From assembly GCA_037131165.1 (NCBI GenBank), contig JBAXRO010000029.1:1-21822 (forward strand): a DNA stretch of 21,822 nucleotides. The letters are read 5' to 3'. A model generated the notes under the pieces. That model saw only the letters and a program-made list of their open reading frames with translations, did no database searches and was not told the origin of the DNA. The stretch comes from WLNJ01 sp037131165. Its GTDB lineage: Bacteria > Actinomycetota > Thermoleophilia > Solirubrobacterales > Solirubrobacteraceae. Every line of letters starts with the position of its first letter. Position 1 is the stretch's first letter. Shown here piece by piece: positions 7,674 to 14,691 of this stretch. Made by a program: the position numbers and the translations under genes.

Positions 7674-8510
7674 TTACAGGCCTTCGCCAGGCGGCAGCGA
7701 GATGGAGTCGCGCCGAGCGAGCGGGAAGCGCGGGTCGAACTCGACAGGCAAACCATTGACCACGCAGGGGCCGTCCAGCTCGCCGCCGACTTGATCGACG
7801 AGCTCACCCAGGGTCCAAGCGTTGGCCGTCTCGAGCCTGCGGTCGCGGGCAACCCTGACTTTCGGCGGCCTGCCGGCCAGGTCCTCCAGCTGGCCCGCCG
7901 TGTCGACGTCGAGCAGGGAATCGAGATCCGGGTCGAGTTCGGCCAGTTCCGGTTCTGCCTTGAGGTCGGAGAGGGCGATCCCTGCCATCCGAAGTCGCGA
8001 AGCCAATCGCGAGGGGCTTCTCTCCCCGCCGGCCAGGGCCACCCGTATCGCCTCAGTGGTCCCGACCCGCCACACCCCCGGAAGGGCCAGAGCGCGCCCA
8101 TCTTCCGCGGTCGGGCAGGCGACATCCGCATCCGCGGCCAGCAGTCGTTCGATCAGGACCCTGACGAGAGCCGGGTGGAGCAGCGGCAAATCACACGGCA
8201 CTGCGACCACGGCTTCGACCTCGCCCTCGAGCAGCCCAAGGCCTTCCCCCAGGCCGACCAGCGGCCCGCCGTCGGGCTCGGGGTCGTTCACCGTCGCAAA
8301 TCGCGGTGGCAGGTCGGGAAGCGATCCTCCCGCCGGTCCGACCACCACGACCGGGCCGCCGCCGAGTCCCCGCGCGAGCAGCCGTGCGACCCGCTCGACC
8401 AGGGGTGTGCCGTGCCAGTCGAGGGAGACCTTGTCCTGGCCGAGCCGTTCGGACGAGCCACCGGCGAGGACCACCCCGCCGACGCGGGTGGCCTGCTCAG
8501 GCTTGGTCAT
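7674..8510 (-). CDS. mobA: Molybdenum cofactor guanylyltransferase MobA fused to a MoaD/ThiS-like C-terminal domain
   Basis: Residues 11-212 are a MobA-type nucleotidyltransferase, which attaches GMP to molybdopterin to make the MGD cofactor. The signature VLAGGSSERLGQDK (14-27) binds GTP, NDPEPDGGPLVGL (75-87) matches the family, and the CDLP aspartate (D107) is the likely metal ligand. Bacterial MobA usually ends near 200 residues. Here about 63 more residues follow (216-278), reading like a small beta-grasp protein: TLGELVDQVG, then a 'VVNG' strand, then LARRDSISLPPGEGL at the very end, where MoaD has its 'D.v.f.PP..GG'. The ending GEGL is not the Gly-Gly needed for adenylation. The start overlaps the NUDIX gene end by 14 bases, implying translational coupling. 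Its product would serve the molybdoenzyme at 3751. Confidence 0.88.
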   Translation of the reverse strand: MTKPEQATRVGGVVLAGGSSERLGQDKVSLDWHGTPLVERVARLLARGLGGGPVVVVGPAGGSLPDLPPRFATVNDPEPDGGPLVGLGEGLGLLEGEVEAVVAVPCDLPLLHPALVRVLIERLLAADADVACPTAEDGRALALPGVWRVGTTEAIRVALAGGERSPSRLASRLRMAGIALSDLKAEPELAELDPDLDSLLDVDTAGQLEDLAGRPPKVRVARDRRLETANAWTLGELVDQVGGELDGPCVVNGLPVEFDPRFPLARRDSISLPPGEGL

Positions 8511-9132
8511 AGCCGGGGTCGCCGGGCAGCAGGACCCGGGCGATCTCGCCCTCCCACTCGATCCTCGGCTCGACCGGCTGGACCTCGACTCCGGCCGCGT
8601 GCTCGAGCAGGGCGTCGGCCGATGCGAAGCCGCTCAGCTGCTCGAGGTGCTTGATCGTCGGGAAGACCAGTTCGATCTCGTCGGCCTCCCAAGCGGCGAG
8701 AGCCGACTGTGGCGTCTCCCAGCGCAGGTCAACGCATTCCCGGCCGTCGACTCGGGGTTCGGCTCCGTCGGGAAGGGGGGAGAGGAAGAACCACGTGTCG
8801 AAGCGGGTCTTGACGAACTTCGGCGTGATCCAGCGCGAGTAGGTCGTCAGCGCATTGGGATCGGGCAGCACGACCGCCGCCTCCTCCTCGACCTCACGCA
8901 CAGCTGCCGCCCGCAGCGCAGATTCGCCCGTGCCCTCGTGAGGATCGACGGCTCCTCCGGGGAACACCCATGCGCCTCCCATGAAGCGGGCCTCGGGATT
9001 GCGCTTGACGAGCATCACCTCGAGCTCGGTGGCGCCACCGCGGAGCAGGATCACGGTGGCTGCGAGCCGGGGCTCAGCCGGCGGTCCTTCGGCGATCTCG
9101 CCGTCCGGGGTGCTCAACGGGTCTTTGTCCAC
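8497..9132 (-). CDS. NUDIX hydrolase, NUDT19/CoA-pyrophosphatase-like
   Basis: The 211-residue protein contains a Nudix box spread over about 59-87: GGAVDPHEG, a short insert, then AAVREVEEEAAV, giving the metal-binding RE..EE core at 79-84. The preceding MLVKRNPEARFMGGAWVFPGG and the longer spacing resemble the NUDT19 branch, which cleaves CoA derivatives or other nucleoside diphosphates. The remaining 120 residues are family-typical. The exact substrate is not determinable. The GTG start is supported by a -10 box 8 bases upstream. It is the first gene of a (-) run with mobA and the SDR, and divergent from rubredoxin across 38 bases. Confidence 0.88.
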   Translation of the reverse strand: MDKDPLSTPDGEIAEGPPAEPRLAATVILLRGGATELEVMLVKRNPEARFMGGAWVFPGGAVDPHEGTGESALRAAAVREVEEEAAVVLPDPNALTTYSRWITPKFVKTRFDTWFFLSPLPDGAEPRVDGRECVDLRWETPQSALAAWEADEIELVFPTIKHLEQLSGFASADALLEHAAGVEVQPVEPRIEWEGEIARVLLPGDPGYDQA

Positions 9133-9140
9133 CGTGCGGC

Positions 9141-9146
9141 AGGTTA
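9141..9146 (-). promoter_or_regulatory. Candidate -10 box (TAACCT) for the NUDIX-mobA run
   Basis: On the minus strand TAACCT is followed by 8 bases and the GTG start at 9132. The same hexamer serves the divergent rubredoxin gene, so the two promoters sit back to back in 38 bases. Confidence 0.5.
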
Positions 9147-9157
9147 CCCGGCTCGCG

Positions 9158-9163
9158 TAACCT
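9158..9163 (+). promoter_or_regulatory. Candidate -10 box (TAACCT) for a leaderless rubredoxin mRNA
   Basis: TAACCT is followed by 7 bases and the ATG at 9171. There is no Shine-Dalgarno sequence between them. This agrees with a transcript starting at or next to the start codon. Confidence 0.55.
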
Positions 9164-9170
9164 CACCGAC

Positions 9171-9350
9171 ATGAGCGATCCAGCGACACAGAAATGGATG
9201 TGCGAAGCCTGCGGCTTCATCTACGACCCGGAGGAGGGCGATCCCGACGGGGGCATCCCGCCCGGAACGGTCTTCGAGGCGATCCCGGACACTTGGTACT
9301 GCCCGGTGTGCGGGGCCCGCAAGGAGGACTTCGTCCCCTGGGAGGATTGA
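9171..9350 (+). CDS. Rubredoxin
   Basis: The 59-residue protein has the two rubredoxin metal knuckles: CEACGFIYDPEEGDP (Cys 11 and 14) and WYCPVCGARKEDF (two Cys about 30 residues later). Between them is the family-typical GGIPPGTVFEAIPDTW. Four cysteines bind a single iron and the protein carries one electron in the cytoplasm, commonly to alkane hydroxylases or oxygen/peroxide-detoxifying enzymes. The length and spacing are canonical. No obvious electron partner is adjacent; the neighbours are NUDIX/mobA and the biotin operon. A strong hairpin lies 7 bases after the stop, so it is probably monocistronic. Confidence 0.97.
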   Translation: MSDPATQKWMCEACGFIYDPEEGDPDGGIPPGTVFEAIPDTWYCPVCGARKEDFVPWED

Positions 9351-9356
9351 CGGCTG

Positions 9357-9384
9357 CTCCCCGCGAATCGAACTTCGCGGGGAG
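9357..9384 (+). terminator. Strong hairpin terminator after rubredoxin
   Basis: CTCCCCGCGAA (9357-9367) and TTCGCGGGGAG (9374-9384) pair perfectly over 11 bp around a 6-base loop, starting 7 bases after the rubredoxin stop. It lacks a long T-run, as is common in high-GC bacteria. From 9385 to 9554 I see no gene, RNA or clear signal. Confidence 0.65.
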
Positions 9385-9554
9385 TACCGCAACTTCTGAC
9401 CGGCAGTGCTGTTTCAGGAGTCGGGCCGGTCACCGACTATCCAAGACCCCGGTTCCGGCGGCCGGCCCTCTCCATCAAGCCCCGGACACCTGATCCGACT
9501 TGCGGGAAACTAACCGTTCCCCGGAGGCGATGCGCCGGTTCCCCAAGAGGGAAG

Positions 9555-10262
9555 TCAGGCGGCGAAGATCGAGTCGAGCGGGAGGTTCGAACCGGCCGCA
9601 GCAAAGGCCTCGGGCGACCGGTGGTCGATCCACGGCACTGTCGCCGTCGCGACGCCGGAGAGGCTCTCGACTGTCGCCCTGTTGTCGCGTTCCATCGGTG
9701 ACGGGTCGTCCGGCCAAGGCCCGAAGACGATGGCGCGCACCTCGAGCCCGGCGCTGCGCGCGGCTTCGACGGTCAGCAGGCAGTGGTTGATCGTCCCCAG
9801 CCCCGGTCGCGCCGCGATCACTACCGGCATCGCCAGCGCGATCGCGAGGTCCAGGTAGCCGAATCCCTCGCAGATCGGGACCATCAGCCCACCGGCTCCC
9901 TCGACGACGAGCCGGTCCACTCCGCTTCGCGCACCGAGGACGCTGCCGACAAGTGACCGAGGGTCGAGCCGTACCCCGGCCTCACGGGCCGCGAGGTGGG
10001 GGCCGACCGAGGGTCCGAAGGTCAGCGGCGCGATCACCGACGGCGGCTCCCCTGGTGCTACCGACGCGAGCAGGTCATGGTCTGCAGGTGGGCCGTCGCC
10101 TACCGGTTCGTCAAGGCCACTCAGCAGCGGCTTGCGAGCCCGAACGGTGTGGCCTGCCGCGACGGAGCCGGCGAGGACCGAGGCCGAGACGAACGTCTTG
10201 CCGACCCCGGTGTCGGTACCCGTAACGAAGACGCCGCGGGCGAGCTTCCCGGGATCGCTCAA
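9555..10262 (-). CDS. bioD: Dethiobiotin synthetase BioD
   Basis: The 235-residue protein uses ATP and CO2 to close the ureido ring of 7,8-diaminononanoate, giving dethiobiotin. The Walker A loop is GTDTGVGKT at 15-23, the 'KP..SG' element is KPLLSG (K44), and VVEGAGGLMVPI is the conserved BioD block near residue 120. The length is typical. Its ATG overlaps the bioF stop in an ATGA-type arrangement (10259-10262), so translation is probably coupled. It is the last gene of bioB-bioF-bioD. Confidence 0.95.
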   Translation of the reverse strand: MSDPGKLARGVFVTGTDTGVGKTFVSASVLAGSVAAGHTVRARKPLLSGLDEPVGDGPPADHDLLASVAPGEPPSVIAPLTFGPSVGPHLAAREAGVRLDPRSLVGSVLGARSGVDRLVVEGAGGLMVPICEGFGYLDLAIALAMPVVIAARPGLGTINHCLLTVEAARSAGLEVRAIVFGPWPDDPSPMERDNRATVESLSGVATATVPWIDHRSPEAFAAAGSNLPLDSIFAA

Positions 10263-11629
10263 GCCGCGCGGTCGATGTCGCTCGAGCCGTCAGCCTCGAA
10301 GTCGAACGGAGCCGGCCCGCGCCCCTTGCGCCTGACCCGGATCGGCAGCGGCCCGTCACCGGGGATGAAGCCCCTGCGACGCAGCGCCTCGGTCACCGAG
10401 ACGGGCTCGGTGACCCGCCCCGGGGAGGCTTCCTCAGTGAATGCGTGGCGCTCCTCGGGTGCTGCAGCCCTCAGCCCGATCCGTTCACACGAGCGGGCGA
10501 TCGTCGCTGCCGCGTCGCGAAGTTCGGTCTGGCGATGCGTCGCCATCACGGAGAGCCTCAGCCGTGAAGTCCCTTCGGGGACGGTGGGCGGGCGGATCGC
10601 TTGAGCGAACACGCCTTCGCGGAGCGATTCCTCGCAGAGCGAGACTGCCGATTCGGCGGAGCCGAGAACGAGCGGGATGATCGGCGTCGGCTGGTCCTCG
10701 ATGTCGAAGCCCTCTTGGCGCAAGGCGCCACGCAACACCCGCGAGTTGGCCGCGAGCCGGTCGACGAGCCTCGGCTCCTGTTCGAGCAGCTTCAGCGCCT
10801 CGAGTGCGGCGGCAGTGGCGGGGGGAGCCGGTGCGGTCGAGAAGATCACGGTACGGGCGCGGTTGACGAGCCATTCCGCGATCGTCGCGTCACAGGCGAC
10901 GTAGGCCCCGTATGAGCCGAGCGCCTTGCCGAGGGTGCCGATGATCACGTCGATCTCGTCGGTCAGGCCGGCGGCCGCGACGGCTCCCCGCCCGCCGGGG
11001 CCGACGACGCCGGTTCCGTGAGCCTCGTCGACGACGATCCGGGCGCCGAATTCCCTCGCGACCTCGACGATGCCTTCGAGCGGGGCGATGTCCCCGTCCA
11101 TCGAGAAGACCGAATCGGTCACGATCAGCGCCTGCTTGCCACGCGCCTTCGCCAGACCCCAGGCGAGATGCTCGACGTCACCGTGGCGGTAGATGAACGT
11201 CTCCGCGTGGGAGAGGCGGCATCCATCGATCAGCGACGCATGGTTGAGCTCATCGGAACAGACGAGGCCGCCGGCCTCGCTCATTGCCGCGATCACCCCG
11301 GTGTTGGCGAGATACCCGGACCCGAACAGCAGAGCCGACTGCTTTCCCTTGAACTCCGCCACCCGCTCTTCGAGCCTGCGGTGAACGGTCATCGTGCCGC
11401 TCACGAGGCGTGAAGCTCCGGCGCTGACTCCCCATCGCATTGCGGCGTCGGCTGCTGCGTTGCGGACCCGAGGGTGGTCGGCCAGCCCGAGGTAGTTGTT
11501 CGAACAGAGCAGCAGAGCGGGGCGACCGTCAACGACGACGTGCGGACCCTGCGGGCCGCTGATCAGACGGGTGCGGCGGTGGAGGCCGCGGTCACGGAGT
11601 TCGGCGAGTCGAGCGGAGAAGGCGCCCAC
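10259..11629 (-). CDS. bioF: 8-amino-7-oxononanoate synthase BioF with a C-terminal extension
   Basis: This PLP enzyme condenses pimeloyl thioester with alanine, the first ring-building step of biotin synthesis. Signature blocks are SNNYLGLADHP (43-53), DELNHASLIDGCRLS (126-140), VVDEAHGTGVVGPGGRG (199-215) and GTLGKALGSYG (231-241), whose K235 binds PLP. Residues of the family normally end near 387. Here about 69 extra residues follow, rich in Pro, Arg and Gly, including VTEALRRRGFIPGDGPLPI. The open frame extends back to 11812, but that part overlies bioB. GTG 11629, 7 bases after the bioB stop with an AGG upstream, is the sensible start, giving 456 residues. The related 2-amino-3-ketobutyrate CoA ligase is the main alternative, but operon context favours BioF. 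Confidence 0.93.
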   Translation of the reverse strand: MGAFSARLAELRDRGLHRRTRLISGPQGPHVVVDGRPALLLCSNNYLGLADHPRVRNAAADAAMRWGVSAGASRLVSGTMTVHRRLEERVAEFKGKQSALLFGSGYLANTGVIAAMSEAGGLVCSDELNHASLIDGCRLSHAETFIYRHGDVEHLAWGLAKARGKQALIVTDSVFSMDGDIAPLEGIVEVAREFGARIVVDEAHGTGVVGPGGRGAVAAAGLTDEIDVIIGTLGKALGSYGAYVACDATIAEWLVNRARTVIFSTAPAPPATAAALEALKLLEQEPRLVDRLAANSRVLRGALRQEGFDIEDQPTPIIPLVLGSAESAVSLCEESLREGVFAQAIRPPTVPEGTSRLRLSVMATHRQTELRDAAATIARSCERIGLRAAAPEERHAFTEEASPGRVTEPVSVTEALRRRGFIPGDGPLPIRVRRKGRGPAPFDFEADGSSDIDRAA

Positions 11630-11636
11630 TTCAGCC

Positions 11637-12836
11637 TCACGCCGCTCGCTTGGCGGCTTCCGCTTCGCGCGTCTTGCGACCCATGCCCGCGTTGGCCGCG
11701 CCGTCGGGGCGAGGCGGGACCTTGCGCTTGCGCTGGAAGCGCAGCTGCGAGGCCGGATCCCAGAGGCGGACCTCGAAGGCGTCGCTTCCGTCACCCGCGG
11801 GCGCGCTCTCAATGTGGTCGGCGACGACGTCCGGGGTTTCGCCGTCCAACCATCCCGAACGGTTGTCGGGGCGGGGGTTGGCGCCGTTGTCAGGCTGCCG
11901 GGCGACGTTCAGCCCGTGCTCCTCGAACATCGCGATGTCCTGCTCGGGTGTGTTGCCGAGAGTCGTCAGGAAGTTGCCCATCATCACCCCGTTGACGCCG
12001 GCCTTGACCGCCATCGACTGGAGCTCGGCGATGTTCTCGACCCGGCCGCCACAGAGCCGGAAGAGCGCCTCGGGAAGGATCAGCCGGAAGATCGCGATCC
12101 ACTTGACGGCCTCCCACGGGTCCATGTACTCGCGGTCACCGAACTTGGTGCCCGGACGCGGGTTGAGCAGGTTGATGGGGACGCTCGTCGGGTCGATCTC
12201 CGCCAACTGGAAGGCCATTTCGACCCTCTGCTCACGGGTCTCGCCGAGGTTGAGGATGCCGCCGACGCAGGTTTCGAGGCCGGCCTCCTTGACCGCTTCG
12301 ATCGTGCGGATCCTGCCCTCGTAGCGGACGGTCGACGAGACCTCCGGGTAGTAGCTCTCGGCGGTCTCGACGTTGTGGTGGATCCGCTGAATGCCGGCCT
12401 CCTTGAGGGCCTTGGCTCTGGTGACGGACATGTGTCCGATCGAGGCACAGCGCTTGAGGTTGGTCTGCTCCGAGACGAGTCTTGCTCCCTCGAGCAGCTT
12501 CTCGAAATCGCGCTTGGAGAGGCCTTGGCCCTGGGTGACCATGCAGAACCGGTGGGCGCCAGCCGCCTCTGCTGCCCGAGCGTGCTCGAGCATCTGCTCC
12601 GGCTCCATCATCGCGTGCAGCGGAGTGTCGGCCTCGGCGAACCGCGACTGGGCGCAGAAGCCGCAGTCCTCGGCGCATCCGCCCGACTTGGCGTTGACGA
12701 GCGAGCACATGTCGGTCGAGTCGCCGAAGTGCTCGACTCGGGCCGCCCAGGCCCGTTCGACGAGGGCCTCGATGTCTTGGGGGTCCTCGAGCTCGCCGAG
12801 GCGCAGGGCCTCTTCGGGGGTGATCAGCGGCGGCAT
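11637..12836 (-). CDS. bioB: Biotin synthase BioB with a C-terminal extension
   Basis: This radical-SAM enzyme inserts sulfur into dethiobiotin. The [4Fe-4S] cysteines are C54, C58 and C61 (CAEDCGFC). The residues expected to hold the sacrificial [2Fe-2S] cluster are present: C98 (FCMVTQG), C130 (LKRCASIG), C190 (ETCVGG) and R260 (FRLCGGR). The core ends near residue 312 after MFEEHGLN. About 87 further residues are not part of a normal BioB: a Pro/Asp/Asn-rich linker, a segment with EVRLWDPASQLRFQRKRKV, and an Ala/Arg/Lys-rich end. The ATG has a good ribosome binding site, GGGAGGA (12851-12845), 8 bases upstream. It heads the biotin operon. Confidence 0.95.
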   Translation of the reverse strand: MPPLITPEEALRLGELEDPQDIEALVERAWAARVEHFGDSTDMCSLVNAKSGGCAEDCGFCAQSRFAEADTPLHAMMEPEQMLEHARAAEAAGAHRFCMVTQGQGLSKRDFEKLLEGARLVSEQTNLKRCASIGHMSVTRAKALKEAGIQRIHHNVETAESYYPEVSSTVRYEGRIRTIEAVKEAGLETCVGGILNLGETREQRVEMAFQLAEIDPTSVPINLLNPRPGTKFGDREYMDPWEAVKWIAIFRLILPEALFRLCGGRVENIAELQSMAVKAGVNGVMMGNFLTTLGNTPEQDIAMFEEHGLNVARQPDNGANPRPDNRSGWLDGETPDVVADHIESAPAGDGSDAFEVRLWDPASQLRFQRKRKVPPRPDGAANAGMGRKTREAEAAKRAA

Positions 12837-12852
12837 TTCGGCGGTCCTCCCT

Positions 12853-12906
12853 GGACGGCTAGTGGACGGGAACGAGAGGAAAAGTACGCTGCGGAGCGGA
12901 CGGCTA
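12853..12906 (-). promoter_or_regulatory. bioB promoter region with a repeated 9-mer
   Basis: A plausible -10 box TACTTT lies at 12886-12881 on the minus strand, giving a leader of about 38 bases that contains the bioB ribosome binding site. The 9-mer TAGCCGTCC occurs on both sides of it, at 12906-12898 and 12861-12853. Paired direct repeats flanking a promoter could be an operator for a biotin regulator. No match to the E. coli BirA operator is seen. Confidence 0.35.
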
Positions 12907-12925
12907 AGGCGATCTCATGGGCGCC

Positions 12926-12949
12926 CCGGGTTGGGGCGGCGACCCCCGG
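12926..12949 (-). terminator. Possible hairpin terminator after the CHAP gene
   Basis: CCGGG (12926-12930) pairs with CCCGG (12945-12949), with additional G/C pairing inside. It begins 1 base beyond the CHAP stop codon. It has no T-tract. It could insulate the CHAP gene from the bioB promoter immediately downstream. Confidence 0.35.
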
Positions 12950-12950
12950 T

Positions 12951-13811
12951 TCAGCTGAGGGTGATGTAGCCGCTGATCCAGGAGTCGAGCGAGCGCACCT
13001 TCGTCGCAACGCCGTCGCGGCCCTTGACGGGTGAGGAGGTGTTGCCCTCGATCGTGGTCAGCGTCGTGGTCCCGACGCTTGCGACGATCCCGGTGTGGTC
13101 GCAGTAGGTGCGGCTGCGGTTGCATCCGTAGGCGACGATGTCGCCGGCGCCTGGCTTGTAGCGCTGGGTCCTGGTTGCCGAGATCCGCTTGGTCGCCTCA
13201 TGCCAGCGCCCGCGAGCGATTCCCCACTGGACAATGCCGGACACGGCAGGCGTCATTGAGATCGCCCGGACTCCCGCCATCCGCCACATCGTCGTCGCGA
13301 AGATCGCGCACCACGGCCAGCGCTGCGCGCAGCTCTCCTTGGTGCCCATCGCGCAGATCAGGCGACTGCGGTTCGGGCTCTTGGTGTCCTCGAGGGTCGG
13401 AGCGGCCATGTATGCGGCGGCGATCCTCATCACGTTCGCCCTCAGGTCCTTGAGGCTCGTGCTTGCCGCGCTCGCTCTCGGGATCAGGCGCAGCAGGGCG
13501 TCCGTCGAGAACGGTGCCGGTCCTTTGGCGTTCCGTCCACGTGCGAACTGGGCCTCGAGCAGCAAGTCGTTCACGGCCGGCCCGACTTGCAGGTCGATCC
13601 CGACACTGGCGGGCTGCTGGCCCGGAGTCACACCGCCGTCCTCGAGCGCGGCACGTGCCTTCGGGGCCAAGCGCAACGAGGTGCTCAAGCCATCCTGGAA
13701 GGAGGGGCTTGACGGCTCGATCGCGAGCCTCGGGGCGGCCGACGCCTGAGCGGCCAGCGGGCCGGTCAGCGAGGCCAGAAGAACGATTGGAAGCAGGCTT
13801 CGTCTGGTCAT
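12951..13811 (-). CDS. Secreted CHAP-domain protein (putative peptidoglycan amidase/endopeptidase)
   Basis: The 286-residue protein starts with a clear Sec signal peptide (MTRR, hydrophobic 5-22, likely cleavage after AQASA near residue 25). A region of about 115 residues of unknown fold follows. The C-terminal CHAP-like domain has the nucleophile region WPWCAIFATTMW (C168), YKPGAGDIVAYG (218-229), the histidine in DHTGIVASV (H239) and the third residue in IEGNT (E255 or N257). CHAP enzymes cut peptide cross-links or the stem peptide of the cell wall. Four further cysteines (153, 161, 230, 237) around the active site could form disulfides outside the cell. No Shine-Dalgarno sequence precedes the ATG. 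An inverted repeat lies 9 bases upstream. Confidence 0.85.
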   Translation of the reverse strand: MTRRSLLPIVLLASLTGPLAAQASAAPRLAIEPSSPSFQDGLSTSLRLAPKARAALEDGGVTPGQQPASVGIDLQVGPAVNDLLLEAQFARGRNAKGPAPFSTDALLRLIPRASAASTSLKDLRANVMRIAAAYMAAPTLEDTKSPNRSRLICAMGTKESCAQRWPWCAIFATTMWRMAGVRAISMTPAVSGIVQWGIARGRWHEATKRISATRTQRYKPGAGDIVAYGCNRSRTYCDHTGIVASVGTTTLTTIEGNTSSPVKGRDGVATKVRSLDSWISGYITLS

Positions 13812-13820
13812 AGATACGAA

Positions 13821-13845
13821 CCTGACCGGTAAGAAACCGATCAGG
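13821..13845. repeat. Inverted repeat upstream of the CHAP gene (operator-like)
   Basis: CCTGACCGGT (13821-13830) and ACCGATCAGG (13836-13845) match at 9 of 10 paired positions around a 5-base spacer. On the minus strand a TTGACG box is just upstream (13851-13846 region). The position between a -35-like box and the start codon suggests a repressor site, though a stem-loop in the leader is also possible. Confidence 0.45.
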
Positions 13846-13904
13846 TCGTCAAGGAAGGGTACCGCGAAGCGAGTCGAGCGTGCAGCTTTGCAGGGATTTC
13901 CTGC

Positions 13905-14687
13905 TCAGCGACCCTTGAACTCGGGGGATCTGCGTTCCGCGAAGGCGCGCACGCCCTCCCTGAAGTCCTCCGAGGAGAAGCAGGACTTGCGAAGCGCGAC
14001 CAGCTCCCGTTCGACGTCCGGGTCGAGGCTTCCGGCGGCCGCTTCGAGCTCCCTCAGGATCCGCTTGTTGCCCCTGATCGAGAGCGGGGCGTTGGCGGCC
14101 AGCTCCCTCGCCATGGCAAGAGCCGTGTCCTCGAGCGAGCCCGGCTCGGCGATCTCGTTGACGAGCCCCCAGTCGAGTGCGCGCTCCGCGTCGATCCTCC
14201 GGCCGAGCAGGAACAGCTCTCGGGTGCGGGGCACGCCGACCGCGTCGATGAAGCGTCTGAGCCCGGTATGCGAGTAGACGAGCCCGAGCTTCGCGGGTGG
14301 CATGCCGAACTTCGCTTCGGGTGCGGTGATGCGAAGGTCGCAGGCGAGGGCGACCTCGAGGCCGCCGCCGATCGCCGGTCCGTTGATCGCCGCGACGATC
14401 GGGACCTCGCAGCTGTCGAGGCCCTCGAGCGCGGCAGCGAACGGGTGGGCGATGATCTTCTCGGCCTCCTCGGCGAAGACCTCCTCGGGGATGTCCCCGA
14501 TGTCGTAGCCGGCGGAGAAGATCGGCCCGTCACCGGTGAGGATCAGGCATGAGGCCTCGATTCTCGGCAGCTCTTCGGCCAGCGAGTCGAGGATCGGGTG
14601 GTCGAGCGCCCCGCGCTTGTCGGGGTTGCTGATCGTCAGGCGGACGATGCCGCCGTCGAGGTCCTCGCGGATCAGGCGGCCGGCCAC
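13905..14687 (-). CDS. Crotonase-family protein resembling methylmalonyl-CoA decarboxylase
   Basis: The 260-residue protein has the crotonase oxyanion-hole segments FSAGYDI (57-63) and INGPAIGGGLEVALACDL (101-118). One catalytic glutamate of enoyl-CoA hydratases is kept (E111). The second (E164 in rat hydratase) is proline here (P131, in FGMPPAKLG), so normal hydration is unlikely. From memory, the closest pattern is E. coli YgfG/ScpB, methylmalonyl-CoA decarboxylase: 'FSAG.DI..lP', 'F.M.P..LG..Y' with the key tyrosine kept as Y138, and a C-terminal 'SEDF.EG..AF.E.R.P.F.G'. The YgfG histidine after 'SAG' is tyrosine here (Y61). GTG 14687, 4 bases after the biotin-carrier stop, is chosen because the longer frame overlies that gene. 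The tight linkage suggests a shared acyl-CoA carboxyl-transfer or decarboxylation role. Confidence 0.8.
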   Translation of the reverse strand: MAGRLIREDLDGGIVRLTISNPDKRGALDHPILDSLAEELPRIEASCLILTGDGPIFSAGYDIGDIPEEVFAEEAEKIIAHPFAAALEGLDSCEVPIVAAINGPAIGGGLEVALACDLRITAPEAKFGMPPAKLGLVYSHTGLRRFIDAVGVPRTRELFLLGRRIDAERALDWGLVNEIAEPGSLEDTALAMARELAANAPLSIRGNKRILRELEAAAGSLDPDVERELVALRKSCFSSEDFREGVRAFAERRSPEFKGR

Positions 14688-14691
14688 TGGA

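Noticed and set aside
9357..9384. A tRNA T-arm-like sequence (GTTCGATT on the minus strand)
   Set aside because: The bases form a simple 11-bp hairpin. No acceptor stem, D-arm or anticodon arm can be placed around it.
11630..11812. A 61-residue N-terminal extension of BioF
   Set aside because: It lies entirely inside the 3' end of bioB in another frame and is Arg/Ser-rich shadow sequence. GTG 11629 gives the normal BioF N-terminus.
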